The position numbers were made by a program, and so were the translations under genes. A stretch of DNA of 59,835 nucleotides from a virus: IMG/VR virus record IMGVR_UViG_3300037963_005433, positions 1 to 59,835 of that record; one strand, written 5' to 3'. This document shows positions 1 through 8,684 of the stretch, one piece after another. Every line of letters begins with the position of its first letter. Position 1 is the first letter of the stretch. Below the pieces are notes generated by a model. That model ran no database searches and was not told the origin of the DNA. It worked only from the letters and a program-made list of their open reading frames with translations.

Positions 1-666
1 TTTTATTGGCGGTATAACCATCCTCTAGCCATTGCAGAAAAAGCGGTTGAACAAGCAGTTCCCCAGCTGGCTGATGTAAAAAGTCCTGTAAAACGTGCGG
101 CACTGACGGGGGGAATCGGGGGAGTTACCGCAGCATCTTTAGGTACGTTTGATATAACAAACCCAGGGGAGTTGTTCCGTCCCAAAGGTTACGCTCAAAC
201 CTATGCGGAAAAGGGTTCAGAAGATCGGCGTCAGACTGCTGAACCAGGTATGGAACTGTTTGATCGACTCTTCTTAGGTCGCCGTGGACGCCCTCTGAAG
301 TATGAAACAGCAAAGGCCGATATTCCCAGCCTGACACCGGAGCGTTATGGTAAAGCAATGCGGAGCCAGTACCAGGATCGTGGAGTCCTTGGCCTGGGCC
401 TATTGAAAGCAACAGATGAAAACCTACAAGGGGAACCTGAAGTTAAAGTTGTCGGTTTTCCCGTTGGTCTACAAGCTGTCGGTGCTGGTGTAGGAGGCGC
501 AACTGCTTTACGTCAGGGTTTAAGCCGTGGGCTCAGAACTCGGGCTGCTGCTCCCGTAGCTCTTGCAGGAGCTGTTGGTGGTGCAACTGTTGGCAAACTG
601 GTTAACTTAGGTATTGCTAGCGCACGTAATAATCCTGAAAAACTTCCATCTACTCTTGAGTATTGA
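1..666 (+). CDS. Candidate internal virion protein, 5' end outside window
   Basis: The reading frame is open from base 1 to the TGA at 664-666, so the true start lies upstream and at least 221 residues are present. A TTG at 172 is only an internal codon, because the frame continues upstream as clear protein. The C-terminal third (about residues 150-205) is rich in Gly/Ala/Val (GAGVGGATA, ALAGAVGGATVG), a glycine-zipper-like membrane segment. The next gene has similar segments. Such proteins beside terminase and portal genes often belong to the set injected with the DNA; that role is inferred from position and composition. No enzymatic motif is visible. Confidence 0.7.
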   Translation, partial: FYWRYNHPLAIAEKAVEQAVPQLADVKSPVKRAALTGGIGGVTAASLGTFDITNPGELFRPKGYAQTYAEKGSEDRRQTAEPGMELFDRLFLGRRGRPLKYETAKADIPSLTPERYGKAMRSQYQDRGVLGLGLLKATDENLQGEPEVKVVGFPVGLQAVGAGVGGATALRQGLSRGLRTRAAAPVALAGAVGGATVGKLVNLGIASARNNPEKLPSTLEY

Positions 667-702
667 GGCTGATAAAATTAAAGTATTAAATAGGCGATAG
701 AA

Positions 703-1440
703 ATGGCGACCGAACGCATACCACAAGGGGGTGCCTTAGCTAGATATAATCCTGTCATGGCAGCCGCAGGATATGCGACTAATCCCGCATTTACATATCA
801 GCAGCTCCTAAACAACCAACCTGCTATTAAAGCAGCCTTAGGTAAAGCAGCCCGTGGGGGCGGTCGTTTTGCGGGAGCATATGCCCCTCTTATCGGAGGT
901 GCCATGGAGCTGGCGGAAGGAGATGTTTTAGGGGCAGTTGGAAGTACTGGAGGCGGTTATTTAGGTGCATTAGTTGGTCAAACCCTAATTCCGATTCCTG
1001 GCGTAGGTGCTGGAATTGGTGCAATTGCAGGCTCAATGCTTGGGAGCGGTCTTGCAGACGCTTCAAAAGGTTTGATGCCTGACTTAGAAATCGCTGGCAT
1101 AGCGATCGGTGAACGTGCCAAACGCCGTAAGGAATCTGCTTACCAACGAAGTGAAACAGAGAAAGATCTTAAACTTCAACAACGTTTACAAGGAGAGTAT
1201 TTAACTGGTACTCTTGCACCTTTCCTTGATCAGCAACGTCGGCAACAAGTTACTGCTCAGCAGTCATTACTGAATACACAAGGCGCTATCTACCAGAAGC
1301 TTGCACGTACCGCTGGTAATTATCAATTAGCTGGTCAGGGTATTCAGGCTAATACTCGTTTAACTGAAGCAGCTTTAACGCAAAATCCATATGCAGGCTC
1401 TGTTATTTCCGCACCTAACATTACCTTCGGGAGGGGTTGA
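703..1440 (+). CDS. Glycine-zipper protein, candidate ejection/internal virion protein
   Basis: A 245-residue protein starting at ATG 703. Residues about 75-125 form a long Gly/Ala-rich stretch with small-residue periodicity (GGGYLGALVGQ, GVGAGIGAIAGSMLGSG), like glycine-zipper membrane domains. After it comes a charged, Gln-rich region (about 135-215) likely to be helical or coiled coil. The C-terminus overlaps nothing; the next ATG is 3 bases after the stop. Location in a + strand virion block suggests a structural or membrane-penetrating role during DNA ejection. I do not recognise a named family. Confidence 0.7.
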   Translation: MATERIPQGGALARYNPVMAAAGYATNPAFTYQQLLNNQPAIKAALGKAARGGGRFAGAYAPLIGGAMELAEGDVLGAVGSTGGGYLGALVGQTLIPIPGVGAGIGAIAGSMLGSGLADASKGLMPDLEIAGIAIGERAKRRKESAYQRSETEKDLKLQQRLQGEYLTGTLAPFLDQQRRQQVTAQQSLLNTQGAIYQKLARTAGNYQLAGQGIQANTRLTEAALTQNPYAGSVISAPNITFGRG

Positions 1441-1442
1441 TT

Positions 1443-2078
1443 ATGGCGTATTCTTTTTCTGAACGTCGCGCAGCTCGCGGTTCTGGCTACTCTAGTTACA
1501 CACCACCAATCCCTGGTACGCAAACAGGAAACGCAGGTGCTGTACAGCCAACTCCTCAACAACAATTCAGGAGTCTTTTGCGGCCTGAGTTGCAAGGTGA
1601 TTTTGATCGCTTTGTTCTTCAAGGCGGCGATTTTAAAAAGTATGACATAAATGAAGCTTTAAATCGTTTTAATACTCAACGAACAGCTGATCAAACTTTT
1701 ACAGCTAATCAACCAGAGCCAGAAGTAACCACTACTCCTGAAAAATATAATGCAGACCGAGATCTTAATAACTTAATAAGAGAGCTAATTAGTCCTGAGT
1801 CACAACAACAGCGGGCTCAATCTGCTTTTGATCTTCAAAAACAGTTAATGGACTACGGCCAAGAAAAAGGCAAGGAGTCCGCCAAGCTTGCTTTCCAATA
1901 TGAAATGATGGGTCGTATCCCCGACACCATTGCGAATGCCCTGGCAGGCTCTGGGCAACTGATGAGAGAAGGTGCAAAGGATATCTCCAATACCGTAATG
2001 CGTGGTGTTGAAGCATTACCTAAGCCGAACATTCAAGCGCGTACTTATCAGAACCCTACCTTTAGGTATTTCCAATAG
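1443..2078 (+). CDS. Hypothetical virion-block protein, Gln/Pro-rich
   Basis: ATG 1443 follows a strong purine-rich site (GGGAGGGG) at the end of the previous gene and is preferred over an in-frame TTG two codons earlier. The 211-residue product starts with a basic, Gly/Ser/Pro-rich segment, then has an acidic helical centre with Gln-rich runs and a C-terminal amphipathic region. No catalytic motif is seen. It belongs to the tightly spaced row of candidate internal proteins at 1-3.6 kb and is probably cotranslated with its neighbours. Confidence 0.65.
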   Translation: MAYSFSERRAARGSGYSSYTPPIPGTQTGNAGAVQPTPQQQFRSLLRPELQGDFDRFVLQGGDFKKYDINEALNRFNTQRTADQTFTANQPEPEVTTTPEKYNADRDLNNLIRELISPESQQQRAQSAFDLQKQLMDYGQEKGKESAKLAFQYEMMGRIPDTIANALAGSGQLMREGAKDISNTVMRGVEALPKPNIQARTYQNPTFRYFQ

Positions 2079-2097
2079 GGTGCAGTAAACTAAAGCC

Positions 2098-2691
2098 ATG
2101 GCAGGAACTTCAACAATACCAATTTTTGGTTTAGCTGGCGGAGGCTATATTTCCTCAGCTGGCGAAATGGTATCTCCAGGCGGAAGTTTAGCTTCTTCAG
2201 ATAGTTCAGGAGGCGCAAGTAAAGGAATGGATCCCTTAACAGCTGGCTTAGGTTTTGCCAATCTTGGTGCAAGTATTTTCGGCGGTATGTCCGCACGGAG
2301 AACCCAGGCCAATATTGCTAACGCTCAAATGGCAGCGGCAGCGGATCAACTGAAGAATCAAATTCAGATGACCCGCGATATGTCCAAATTCCGGGAGGCC
2401 AGTAATATTGGTAACCGGGTTTTTGGTGCAACAACTGGAGCTGATCTTGAGTTCGAACGCCAAAGGAAAGGAGCGCTTTTTGAACAGGGTCCTTTGCGTG
2501 GTTTGAAGCTGGCTGGGGATATGGCTGAACGAAAAGCTATTCTTGGACTCGCTGGCTCTGAAGAAGCTAAAGCATTATCTCGTCGTCAAAATAAAGAGCA
2601 GCTAAAACGAACCCTTGCAGAGAAACAGGGAAGTATGATGGGTATGTTCGGTCGGATTGCGCCGGTTGACGTAGACAGTTTATTTGTTTGA
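2098..2691 (+). CDS. Hypothetical virion protein with alpha-helical C-terminus
   Basis: A 197-residue product starting at ATG 2098. The first 45 residues are Gly/Ser-rich. A short Gly/Ala-rich hydrophobic stretch follows (FANLGASIFGGM, about residues 49-60), and then a long Ala/Gln/Arg-rich helical region to the end (about 62-190). The layout (flexible N-terminus, membrane-active stretch, helical rod) resembles its two upstream neighbours, which supports a shared internal-virion or head-tail role. No family is recognised. Confidence 0.65.
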   Translation: MAGTSTIPIFGLAGGGYISSAGEMVSPGGSLASSDSSGGASKGMDPLTAGLGFANLGASIFGGMSARRTQANIANAQMAAAADQLKNQIQMTRDMSKFREASNIGNRVFGATTGADLEFERQRKGALFEQGPLRGLKLAGDMAERKAILGLAGSEEAKALSRRQNKEQLKRTLAEKQGSMMGMFGRIAPVDVDSLFV

Positions 2692-2701
2692 GGCATAAAC
2701 C

Positions 2702-3589
2702 ATGGGCGGCGGCACAAGCGTAAAGTACGAGGCACCGAAGATTGAAAAGGATGATAGTTTTGAAAAGTATCTGCAATATCAGATAGACCGCGATGAAAAG
2801 GCGGCAGAGCGTGCCGATGCCGAAACAAAGGCAGCTAAGGACGCAGAAGATGCCAGAAAAGCTGCAGGTGTATCTGGTTACGATGCTTATGCTTCTAACA
2901 TCCAGAGCCAACTCGGCGCTGGTTTAATTAGTTTTAACGATGCACAGAGCAGATTAGAAGGTTATCGTTCTAAATATGATATGGTCCCTGGCAAAAAGGG
3001 ACAAGAATTATCTGATTATTACGTTAATCAATTACTTCCCGGACGCCGTGAGACCGGCACAAAAGCTGCCTATGAAGAAGTTTTAGGACGCGCAGCAACT
3101 ACAGACGAGCTGGCAAAAGCTAAAGAACGTTTTGGTACGGGTTACTACAGCAGTGTCAAAGATTTAAAAGACTCTCTGTATAAAGGCCAGGAGTACCAGA
3201 AGAAGTTTAATAAGAGCTACTTAGAGAATTATTACGATACGGAGTTCGGCAAACAAACGACTGACGCAAAGGGAGAGCGTACTGGAAAACGTACGTTCCA
3301 ATTTGATAAGAGTTTGTTGCCCAAGTACAGCGGCAACCTTCAAGGACGCACAGGCATTACTACTCCAGATTTCAAGGATTCCTTTGTTGGAACTCCTGCA
3401 GAGATTAAAGAGCAATTACAGAAGGTCCGTGATACCCGTCAATATCTGTACAGCGCAGGTCTGACCAATCTGCAAGGTGAGATCAACAAAGAAACCACCA
3501 AGCTTAAGAACGAAGGTCAGAAGGAGCTTCAGAAGATTAAAGAACAAGGAGGCCTTTACAGATCCCTGGTTGGCAGCTTTAGTTTTTAA
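2702..3589 (+). CDS. Hypothetical structural protein with DUF4214-like segment
   Basis: A 295-residue product from ATG 2702. Residues about 20-60 form a highly charged, probably coiled-coil segment (repeated Ala, Lys, Asp, Glu). Around residues 123-143 a segment reading YEEVLGRAATTDELAKAKER resembles the helical repeat of DUF4214 proteins, which in phages and cyanobacteria often occurs in extracellular or structural proteins. The C-terminus is again Lys/Glu-rich helix. The similarity is by eye and weak. It is the last gene before a TATAAT site at 3602. Confidence 0.65.
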   Translation: MGGGTSVKYEAPKIEKDDSFEKYLQYQIDRDEKAAERADAETKAAKDAEDARKAAGVSGYDAYASNIQSQLGAGLISFNDAQSRLEGYRSKYDMVPGKKGQELSDYYVNQLLPGRRETGTKAAYEEVLGRAATTDELAKAKERFGTGYYSSVKDLKDSLYKGQEYQKKFNKSYLENYYDTEFGKQTTDAKGERTGKRTFQFDKSLLPKYSGNLQGRTGITTPDFKDSFVGTPAEIKEQLQKVRDTRQYLYSAGLTNLQGEINKETTKLKNEGQKELQKIKEQGGLYRSLVGSFSF

Positions 3590-3601
3590 ATATTCACTTG
3601 G

Positions 3602-3607
3602 TATAAT
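3602..3607 (+). promoter_or_regulatory. TATAAT element, probable -10 box
   Basis: A TATAAT hexamer lies in the 45-base gap before the small gene at 3635. No TTGACA-like hexamer is seen about 17 bases upstream. The same hexamer recurs in six other + strand gaps of this window, which supports a promoter role. Confidence 0.5.
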
Positions 3608-3634
3608 TAATTCAGTTCCGACTCTTATAAGGAA

Positions 3635-3808
3635 ATGACAACTCCTACAGGACAAGCCAATACCGACGATTATTTCGACATTCAAAAATTCGAGGATCTT
3701 CTGTCCCGTTTGGAAGCTTCTAAAGGCCGTCAACAGCGCCAGAAGTCTCTTGAAGGACGTCGTGACATCTTCGCCACCGGCCTGGCTGGCATGATGGGCA
3801 ACTTCTGA
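3635..3808 (+). CDS. Small protein, N-terminal motif shared with next gene
   Basis: A 57-residue product from ATG 3635 with an AAGGAA ribosome site just upstream. Its N-terminal part (TGQANTDDYFDIQKFEDLL) matches the N-terminus of the next protein (AGQTDADDWFDLDKYKKAA), so the two look like paralogues or share a docking motif. The rest is basic and helical and ends in a short hydrophobic Gly/Met segment. Function unknown; the position just before a small-terminase-like gene suggests a packaging or head role. Confidence 0.7.
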   Translation: MTTPTGQANTDDYFDIQKFEDLLSRLEASKGRQQRQKSLEGRRDIFATGLAGMMGNF

Positions 3809-3834
3809 TAATTTCTTCTAGGATTTAATAAGTC

Positions 3835-4083
3835 ATGACTAGCAGCGTACCCGCCGGACAAACCGATGCCGATGATTGGTTTGATCTAGATAAGTACAAG
3901 AAAGCTGCTGGCGTGGCTTACGAATTTTCCAAAAAGAAAATGGAGACTGCCGGTGAGCAAGAACGAGAAACCATCGGTAAAGGCGCAAGCGAAAGCCGTG
4001 AATCAGCGGCACAACAGCAGCGATTCCGCCAGGAAGACGAAAAGCGGGACTACGATCAGGCCCAACGAGCTTATCGATATTGA
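3835..4083 (+). CDS. Small charged protein, paralogue of preceding gene at N-terminus
   Basis: An 82-residue protein from ATG 3835. Residues 7-20 repeat the acidic/aromatic motif of the preceding small gene (GQ..DADDWFDLDKY against GQ..NTDDYFDIQKF). The remainder is extremely rich in Glu, Gln, Arg and Lys and is probably an extended helix. Its last 131 bases overlap the start of the next gene in another frame. Function is not recognised. Confidence 0.6.
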   Translation: MTSSVPAGQTDADDWFDLDKYKKAAGVAYEFSKKKMETAGEQERETIGKGASESRESAAQQQRFRQEDEKRDYDQAQRAYRY

Positions 4084-4570
4084 GTTATTCGACACTTGGG
4101 TCGATAACTTAGACGCCGCCACTCAGGAATCGTTTACTGCTTTTTGCTCAGATAACTATTCAGTTATTGAGATCTATTTGTATGCCAGATTTCTTGGCTA
4201 CAAAGGCAGTATTCAGCCTTGTGATCTCTGGGTCAAAGACAACTACAAGAAACCGGATCACCGGAAGAAACTTCTGTACGAAATCGACGAGATGCAGGAG
4301 GACATCCGTAAACTGCGTGAAGACGTAGAAAACGGTGTTGTCAAACGTGATGCCGGTGTTGCACGTGTTGCTTCCATGCAGAAAGAACTTCGTGGTCACA
4401 TTGACCAGGTAGAGAAGTTTACAAGCACCCGCGACAGAAAAGGGTTATTGATGGCAGGTGCAGACCGTGCTATCCGTGAACTGATGTTTATTTTTAAAGA
4501 CGACCCAATCGAGATTCCGTTGGAAGAAGCAACGATGAGCGTATGGGCAAGAATGCAACTGGAAGAATAG
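3953..4570 (+). CDS. Putative terminase small subunit-like DNA-binding protein
   Basis: A 205-residue product. GTG 3953 is chosen because GGAG sits 7 bases upstream; this makes the first 131 bases overlap the preceding gene. A GTG at 3998 is an alternative. Residues 1-40 are basic and disordered-looking. Residues about 42-95 are helical (DTWVDNLDAATQESF), compatible with an HTH bundle. Residues about 105-160 form a coiled coil (EIDEMQEDIRKLREDVEN). Basic or HTH N-terminus plus coiled coil, upstream of TerL, is the usual small-terminase design, but no family signature is certain. Confidence 0.5.
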   Translation: MSKNEKPSVKAQAKAVNQRHNSSDSARKTKSGTTIRPNELIDIELFDTWVDNLDAATQESFTAFCSDNYSVIEIYLYARFLGYKGSIQPCDLWVKDNYKKPDHRKKLLYEIDEMQEDIRKLREDVENGVVKRDAGVARVASMQKELRGHIDQVEKFTSTRDRKGLLMAGADRAIRELMFIFKDDPIEIPLEEATMSVWARMQLEE

Positions 4571-4597
4571 GTCAATTAAAATAAGTTCATACGCAGA

Positions 4598-4610
4598 GCA
4601 CTATAAGTGC
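4598..4610 (+). promoter_or_regulatory. TATA-containing palindrome upstream of small basic gene
   Basis: A perfect inverted repeat GCACT-ATA-AGTGC lies 15 bases before the ATG at 4625. It belongs to a set of palindromes with AT-rich centres in front of + strand genes in this window. Confidence 0.35.
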
Positions 4611-4624
4611 GACAGTAATTAAAA

Positions 4625-4789
4625 ATGGCTAAGAAGAAAATGCCGCCTCAGCTTCTTGAGTACTTCAAGAAGAAAGAAGCCAAAAAAGAAGACGGCTCTG
4701 AGATGAGCGACAAGGAGAAGCGTAAAGCCGCCTTGGAAAAAGCCCGTAAATATAAAGAGCAAAAAGGTAAAAAAGAAGATAAAAAGTAA
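4625..4789 (+). CDS. Small lysine-rich protein with KYK tail
   Basis: A 54-residue, highly basic product from ATG 4625 to TAA 4789; the next gene's ATG follows after two bases. It starts MAKKKMPPQLLEYFKKKEAK, has a short acidic stretch, and ends in ARKYKEQKGKK. The same kind of ending (A-[RK]-[RK]-Y-K-[DE]-x-K) is found in the small basic proteins at 9227 and 10691. A nucleic-acid-associated or packaged protein is possible; nothing in the sequence proves it. Confidence 0.7.
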   Translation: MAKKKMPPQLLEYFKKKEAKKEDGSEMSDKEKRKAALEKARKYKEQKGKKEDKK

Positions 4790-4791
4790 AA

Positions 4792-6807
4792 ATGGCTATC
4801 CAAAGTGAGCTTCTTTACCGTGAAGATTTACCCGTTAATCTTCGTATCAGTGGGTTAAGGGATAAAATCAAGACGCCTGAAGATTACAACCAGGTCTTGG
4901 ATGCTTTGTTAAAGAACACCTCTGCTGATCTTGAATACACGGCAAGAGAAGCTGAGGCTCAAAGACAGGAATATTTAGCCTCTCCCATTGGTCAAAAATA
5001 TCCAGATGCACCCCCATCCGCTAGTAGCATACAGTACCCTGAGGTTAGGGCTCAACGGGCTGCCGAATATAAAAATTACGTCACAAATCAATTAAAAGAA
5101 GCAGGTATTGATCGTCCACAGCCTTCTCCAAACAATCCGGCACGTAACCTCAAACCAGTTACTTCCCAACCGCCTCAAGTACCTTTAAAGCCTTCTTATA
5201 GTTCTATTGAGGTAGCCACTCCTAAAGAAACTAAATCCGATTCTCCACTTTTAGAGGATATTCCAGATCTTGGATTAGAGCAGATGCCTTCTCTGCTCCA
5301 AGATGATGCAAGGCCCGCCGATCCGGCATCAAAACTTACGCCACCTGAAAGTTACCTTTCAGATTACGTAGCTAATTTAGGCAAGGGGGAAACTCCTTCT
5401 GACGGGACACTGCTTGCCGGTCCCGGTTACATCGATGAAGACGATGCGTTCGATAACCCGTATTACACCAGCCCTGTACCTGATCTTGATGATGATTCTG
5501 ATTTTCCTGATTTAGGGGATTTAGACCTAGCCCAGGCAAAAGATTCAGACTTAGACCAGGCACTCGAGTACACAGAATCAAACTTCCAAAAGCTGTTAAA
5601 TCAGCAAGGTCAGCCAGGCCAGCAAGAAACTCTTATTGCATCTGCTCTTCCTTTAAATCTGTTAAATCCGTCAGGTCAGCAAGAAACTGCTCTTGCATCT
5701 GCTCCTCCTTTAATGCCCCCCGCACTTCAAGCTGCCGGTGCCAAGGACGACTCTTATCCCCCTGGTGCAAAAGATTTAGACCTAGCCCAGGTAACAGAAG
5801 CAAACTTCCAAAAGCTGTTAAATCAGCCAGGCCAGCAAGGTCAGCAAAGTCAGCAAGGCCAGCAAGAAACTGCTTTCGCACCTGCTCTTCCTTTCATACC
5901 ACCTGCAGTTAAAGCTCTCGGCGCTGCTGCTGGCGCTACAGGGTTATTAGGCGCGTCTGGAGCCTTAGATAATTTAGGACAAAATCTTCAAGATCTGGTG
6001 ACACCTAATGCAAATATTCAGGAAGCACAGCCTGCTGACAATGTCATGGGTATTTTTGGCTTAGGAAAACCAAAACCTGGCACCCCTTCAAAAGTGCGCT
6101 ATCCAACCAAAAGCCCAGAAGACAAATTACTAGAGGATCTTGATAAAGCAGATGAAGCTTTGCGAAGACAGCCTAGAGACACTGTCCCCCAAGGGGCAGA
6201 AGGTAAAAAAAGATTTCCTATAGGTGATCAAGCTTCTGCTTTCCCAGGTCCTTTAAATCAGTTCCCCGGAAAAGATGATTTCGAACAAAGGATTGCTGCT
6301 TTCCGAAAAAGTTTAGGTGACAAAAAACCTGACTTCGAAGAAAAGATTGCTACTTTCCGTGAAAGTTTTAATAACGAAGAACCAAGGGTTACTACTTTCC
6401 GGGAAAGTTTTGGCACCAGAAATCCAGAGATGGAACAAAGGCTTGCTGCTCTCCGGCAAAGAAGAGATACCGCAAAACAAGATATCGAGGGAAGGAGAGA
6501 TAGCATAAGACAAGATATCCAACAAAGGATTGCTTCTTTCCGGGACGGTTTACTTGCCCAAGCAAAAAGTGAAAGCCCTAAAACCCGACGCGGCCCCCGA
6601 GGCGAAAGAGCTACCTTCTCTCCTGTAGAAAGAAGACGTCCTGATGATAAACCTTTTGCACGGCAAGAGAGAAAACCAGCGAAGGAAGAGACACGTCAGA
6701 CTTTTGATGTTCAGGAGAAACGTCTTGCTAGAGCATCTAGGGATGACTATCGAAGAAGACAAGCTGATCCTATTGACCCCATGAGAAGAGGCGCAATATT
6801 CGGCTAG
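4792..6807 (+). CDS. Large low-complexity repeat protein of the packaging region
   Basis: A 671-residue protein from ATG 4792, between small basic genes and TerL. The N-terminal 100 residues are an ordinary charged domain. About 100-370 is Pro/Gln/Asp-rich with repeated units (NFQKLLNQ, GQQETA, PALP), and a hydrophobic Ala/Gly segment follows at about 370-390. The last third holds five or six degenerate copies of an F-[EQ]-x-[KR]-[IL]-A-x-[FL]-R-x-[SR] unit in a very basic, Arg-rich context. No known family fits. Intrinsic disorder and repeat expansion suggest a flexible structural or tethering protein. Confidence 0.7.
   Translation: MAIQSELLYREDLPVNLRISGLRDKIKTPEDYNQVLDALLKNTSADLEYTAREAEAQRQEYLASPIGQKYPDAPPSASSIQYPEVRAQRAAEYKNYVTNQLKEAGIDRPQPSPNNPARNLKPVTSQPPQVPLKPSYSSIEVATPKETKSDSPLLEDIPDLGLEQMPSLLQDDARPADPASKLTPPESYLSDYVANLGKGETPSDGTLLAGPGYIDEDDAFDNPYYTSPVPDLDDDSDFPDLGDLDLAQAKDSDLDQALEYTESNFQKLLNQQGQPGQQETLIASALPLNLLNPSGQQETALASAPPLMPPALQAAGAKDDSYPPGAKDLDLAQVTEANFQKLLNQPGQQGQQSQQGQQETAFAPALPFIPPAVKALGAAAGATGLLGASGALDNLGQNLQDLVTPNANIQEAQPADNVMGIFGLGKPKPGTPSKVRYPTKSPEDKLLEDLDKADEALRRQPRDTVPQGAEGKKRFPIGDQASAFPGPLNQFPGKDDFEQRIAAFRKSLGDKKPDFEEKIATFRESFNNEEPRVTTFRESFGTRNPEMEQRLAALRQRRDTAKQDIEGRRDSIRQDIQQRIASFRDGLLAQAKSESPKTRRGPRGERATFSPVERRRPDDKPFARQERKPAKEETRQTFDVQEKRLARASRDDYRRRQADPIDPMRRGAIFG
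5517..5895 (+). repeat. Direct DNA repeats inside the 671-aa repeat protein
   Basis: A 24-base block beginning AACTTCCAAAAGCTG occurs at 5581-5604 and again at 5803-5826. A GATTTAGACCTAGCCCAG block occurs about 65 and 30 bases before them, and (G)GCCAGCAAGAAACT-type units recur. The identity at DNA level suggests recent in-frame duplication. Confidence 0.75.
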
Positions 6808-6835
6808 TATTTAACAATACGTTGTTTTAAATACC

Positions 6836-8362
6836 GTGCCAAGTTATACCCATCTTGCTTACAGAAGGAATGCAAAGGCTGCGGCACGCAATCAACAAAT
6901 CAAGAAGCCAAAGAACGCGGAACTTTTAAAAAAAGCCCGTGAAGACTTTGGCTTTTTCTGTGAGTATGTAGCAGATAAACCGCCTGCAGAACATCATCAG
7001 CATTGGCATCGTCACTTTGTCACGGACCAAGATAGTTCCTGTCTGATTAAGATTGCTGGCCCTAACGTTGATCTTCTTGCTCCACGAGGTTCTGCCAAAT
7101 CAACGGTCTTAGGCCTTCTTACAGCCTGGGCCATAGGTATTCACACACACGAAAAATTACCTCTACAGATCCTGTATTTGTCCTATACCGTGGACATTGC
7201 AAGATCTAAGTCAGCAACAATTAAACGGATCATTGAAAGCAAGCGATACCAAGAAGTATTTCCATCTGTACGTCTTCTTAAAAACGTAACAAGTAACGAA
7301 TACTGGTCGATTGACCATAAGTTTGCAGGTATCGATACCACAGGTGAAGAACAGTTCACACTTTGCGCCGCTGGATTGAAGGGTTCAGTGACATCAAAGC
7401 GTTCTCACTTGGTAATGATTGATGACGCTATTAAATCAGCAGCGGATATTGCCAACCCTGACATCAGGAAACAGATGCAGGAAAACTGGAATGCGGTTAT
7501 TGCACCAACGATGTTTGAAGGTGCCCGGGCTATCTGCTTAGGAACGCGCTTCAGACATGACGACATCCACTCGACAACATTTAACGAACAAAACAACTGG
7601 AGTCAAATTGTTCTATCGGCCATTCTTAATGATCCTGAAACAGGAGATGAAAAGTCCTATTGGCCGGAGATGTGGTCTTTGGATTACCTAAAGGAAAAGA
7701 AACGACAGGCACCGATTGCATTCTCGTTTCAATACATGAATCAGGTCGTCAGACAGAACGAACTGTCATTGGCACCAGAACTAATTGTTAAGGCAGAGAT
7801 CTCTACCGAGTTTGACACCTTGGGTGTAGGTGTGGACCTTTCAGCAGGAACTAAAGAGAAAAACGATTACACCGTCATGGTCTTAGGCGGACGCATTGGT
7901 GATCGCATTCACATCATTGATTACAGGCGAATCAGGGTTATGGGTAATCTTGAAAAGCTTGACGCAATGAAAGAACTTCTCAATGATTGGTCGATCATCG
8001 GCATTGATGAAAACAAAAACTACTACCCAACTTTCTCGACCTGTGATATTTGGTCTGAAGCTGTGCAGTACCAGGCGTCATTAGAAGCTGACTTCAAGCG
8101 GGTCTGCCTCAATAACGAGGGTCTCTACAACCTCATTTGGCATCCCGTAAAAGGTTTCCGTGCAGATAAGCTTGCACGGTTCCGTGGCATCATGGGAATG
8201 TTTGAAGACCGGAAGATCATTTTTAACCGTTACCGGAACTTCACAAATCTCTTCGAGGAACTCACGAATTTCGGCGTTAGTAGCCATGACGATTGTGTGG
8301 ATGCGTTGGTTTGGCTTGTTAATGGTCTAGCTAGAAAAGGGCAGTTGCACCTCGATTACTAA
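6836..8362 (+). CDS. terL: Terminase large subunit (packaging ATPase/nuclease)
   Basis: A 508-residue protein from GTG 6836. Residues 81-90 (LAPRGSAKST) form a terminase-type Walker A. Residues 192-198 (LVMIDDA) form Walker B. Aligned with other TerL proteins, VGVDLSAG at 331-338 supplies the first acidic residue of the RNase H-like nuclease, and HDDCVDAL near 484-491 the last acidic cluster. Length and order fit a complete two-domain TerL. It docks on the portal encoded at 11037 to package DNA. Seven to nine small genes separate the two, which is unusual spacing but still the same transcriptional direction. Confidence 0.95.
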   Translation: MPSYTHLAYRRNAKAAARNQQIKKPKNAELLKKAREDFGFFCEYVADKPPAEHHQHWHRHFVTDQDSSCLIKIAGPNVDLLAPRGSAKSTVLGLLTAWAIGIHTHEKLPLQILYLSYTVDIARSKSATIKRIIESKRYQEVFPSVRLLKNVTSNEYWSIDHKFAGIDTTGEEQFTLCAAGLKGSVTSKRSHLVMIDDAIKSAADIANPDIRKQMQENWNAVIAPTMFEGARAICLGTRFRHDDIHSTTFNEQNNWSQIVLSAILNDPETGDEKSYWPEMWSLDYLKEKKRQAPIAFSFQYMNQVVRQNELSLAPELIVKAEISTEFDTLGVGVDLSAGTKEKNDYTVMVLGGRIGDRIHIIDYRRIRVMGNLEKLDAMKELLNDWSIIGIDENKNYYPTFSTCDIWSEAVQYQASLEADFKRVCLNNEGLYNLIWHPVKGFRADKLARFRGIMGMFEDRKIIFNRYRNFTNLFEELTNFGVSSHDDCVDALVWLVNGLARKGQLHLDY

Positions 8363-8390
8363 GCGTAGAATTAAAAAAAAGATTGGTCCA

Positions 8391-8684
8391 GTGGGTCCAG
8401 AGTATATTGCTGCGTTTGCAACCTTGATTGTATCTGCCTTTACAGGCGGTGGCTGGGTTGCAAGCAAGATTATTGATCGGCAAAAAGAGCGGATCCAACA
8501 ATCTTTCGACTACATCAGTTCACAAAAAAACAGGATCGACATGTTGGAAGATCAGGTCAATCGCATGCCGTTAGATTACGTGCTGAAGGTGGATTTTCTC
8601 AGAGAAATCCAGGACATGCACGAAAACTTTCGACAAATTAACAATAAGCTTGATAAGCTTATGGAAAAGATATTTGAGAAATGA
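8391..8684 (+). CDS. Small membrane-anchored coiled-coil protein
   Basis: A 97-residue product from GTG 8391. Residues about 5-27 form one transmembrane helix (AAFATLIVSAFTGGGWVASK). The rest is a charged coiled coil, including an N-terminal DRQKERIQQ run and a C-terminal NNKLDKLMEKI heptad. This shape fits an inner-membrane spanin-like protein, a holin-associated protein or a virion protein. No lysis partner is adjacent, so the role is open. Its last bases overlap the next start (ATGA). Confidence 0.65.
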   Translation: MGPEYIAAFATLIVSAFTGGGWVASKIIDRQKERIQQSFDYISSQKNRIDMLEDQVNRMPLDYVLKVDFLREIQDMHENFRQINNKLDKLMEKIFEK

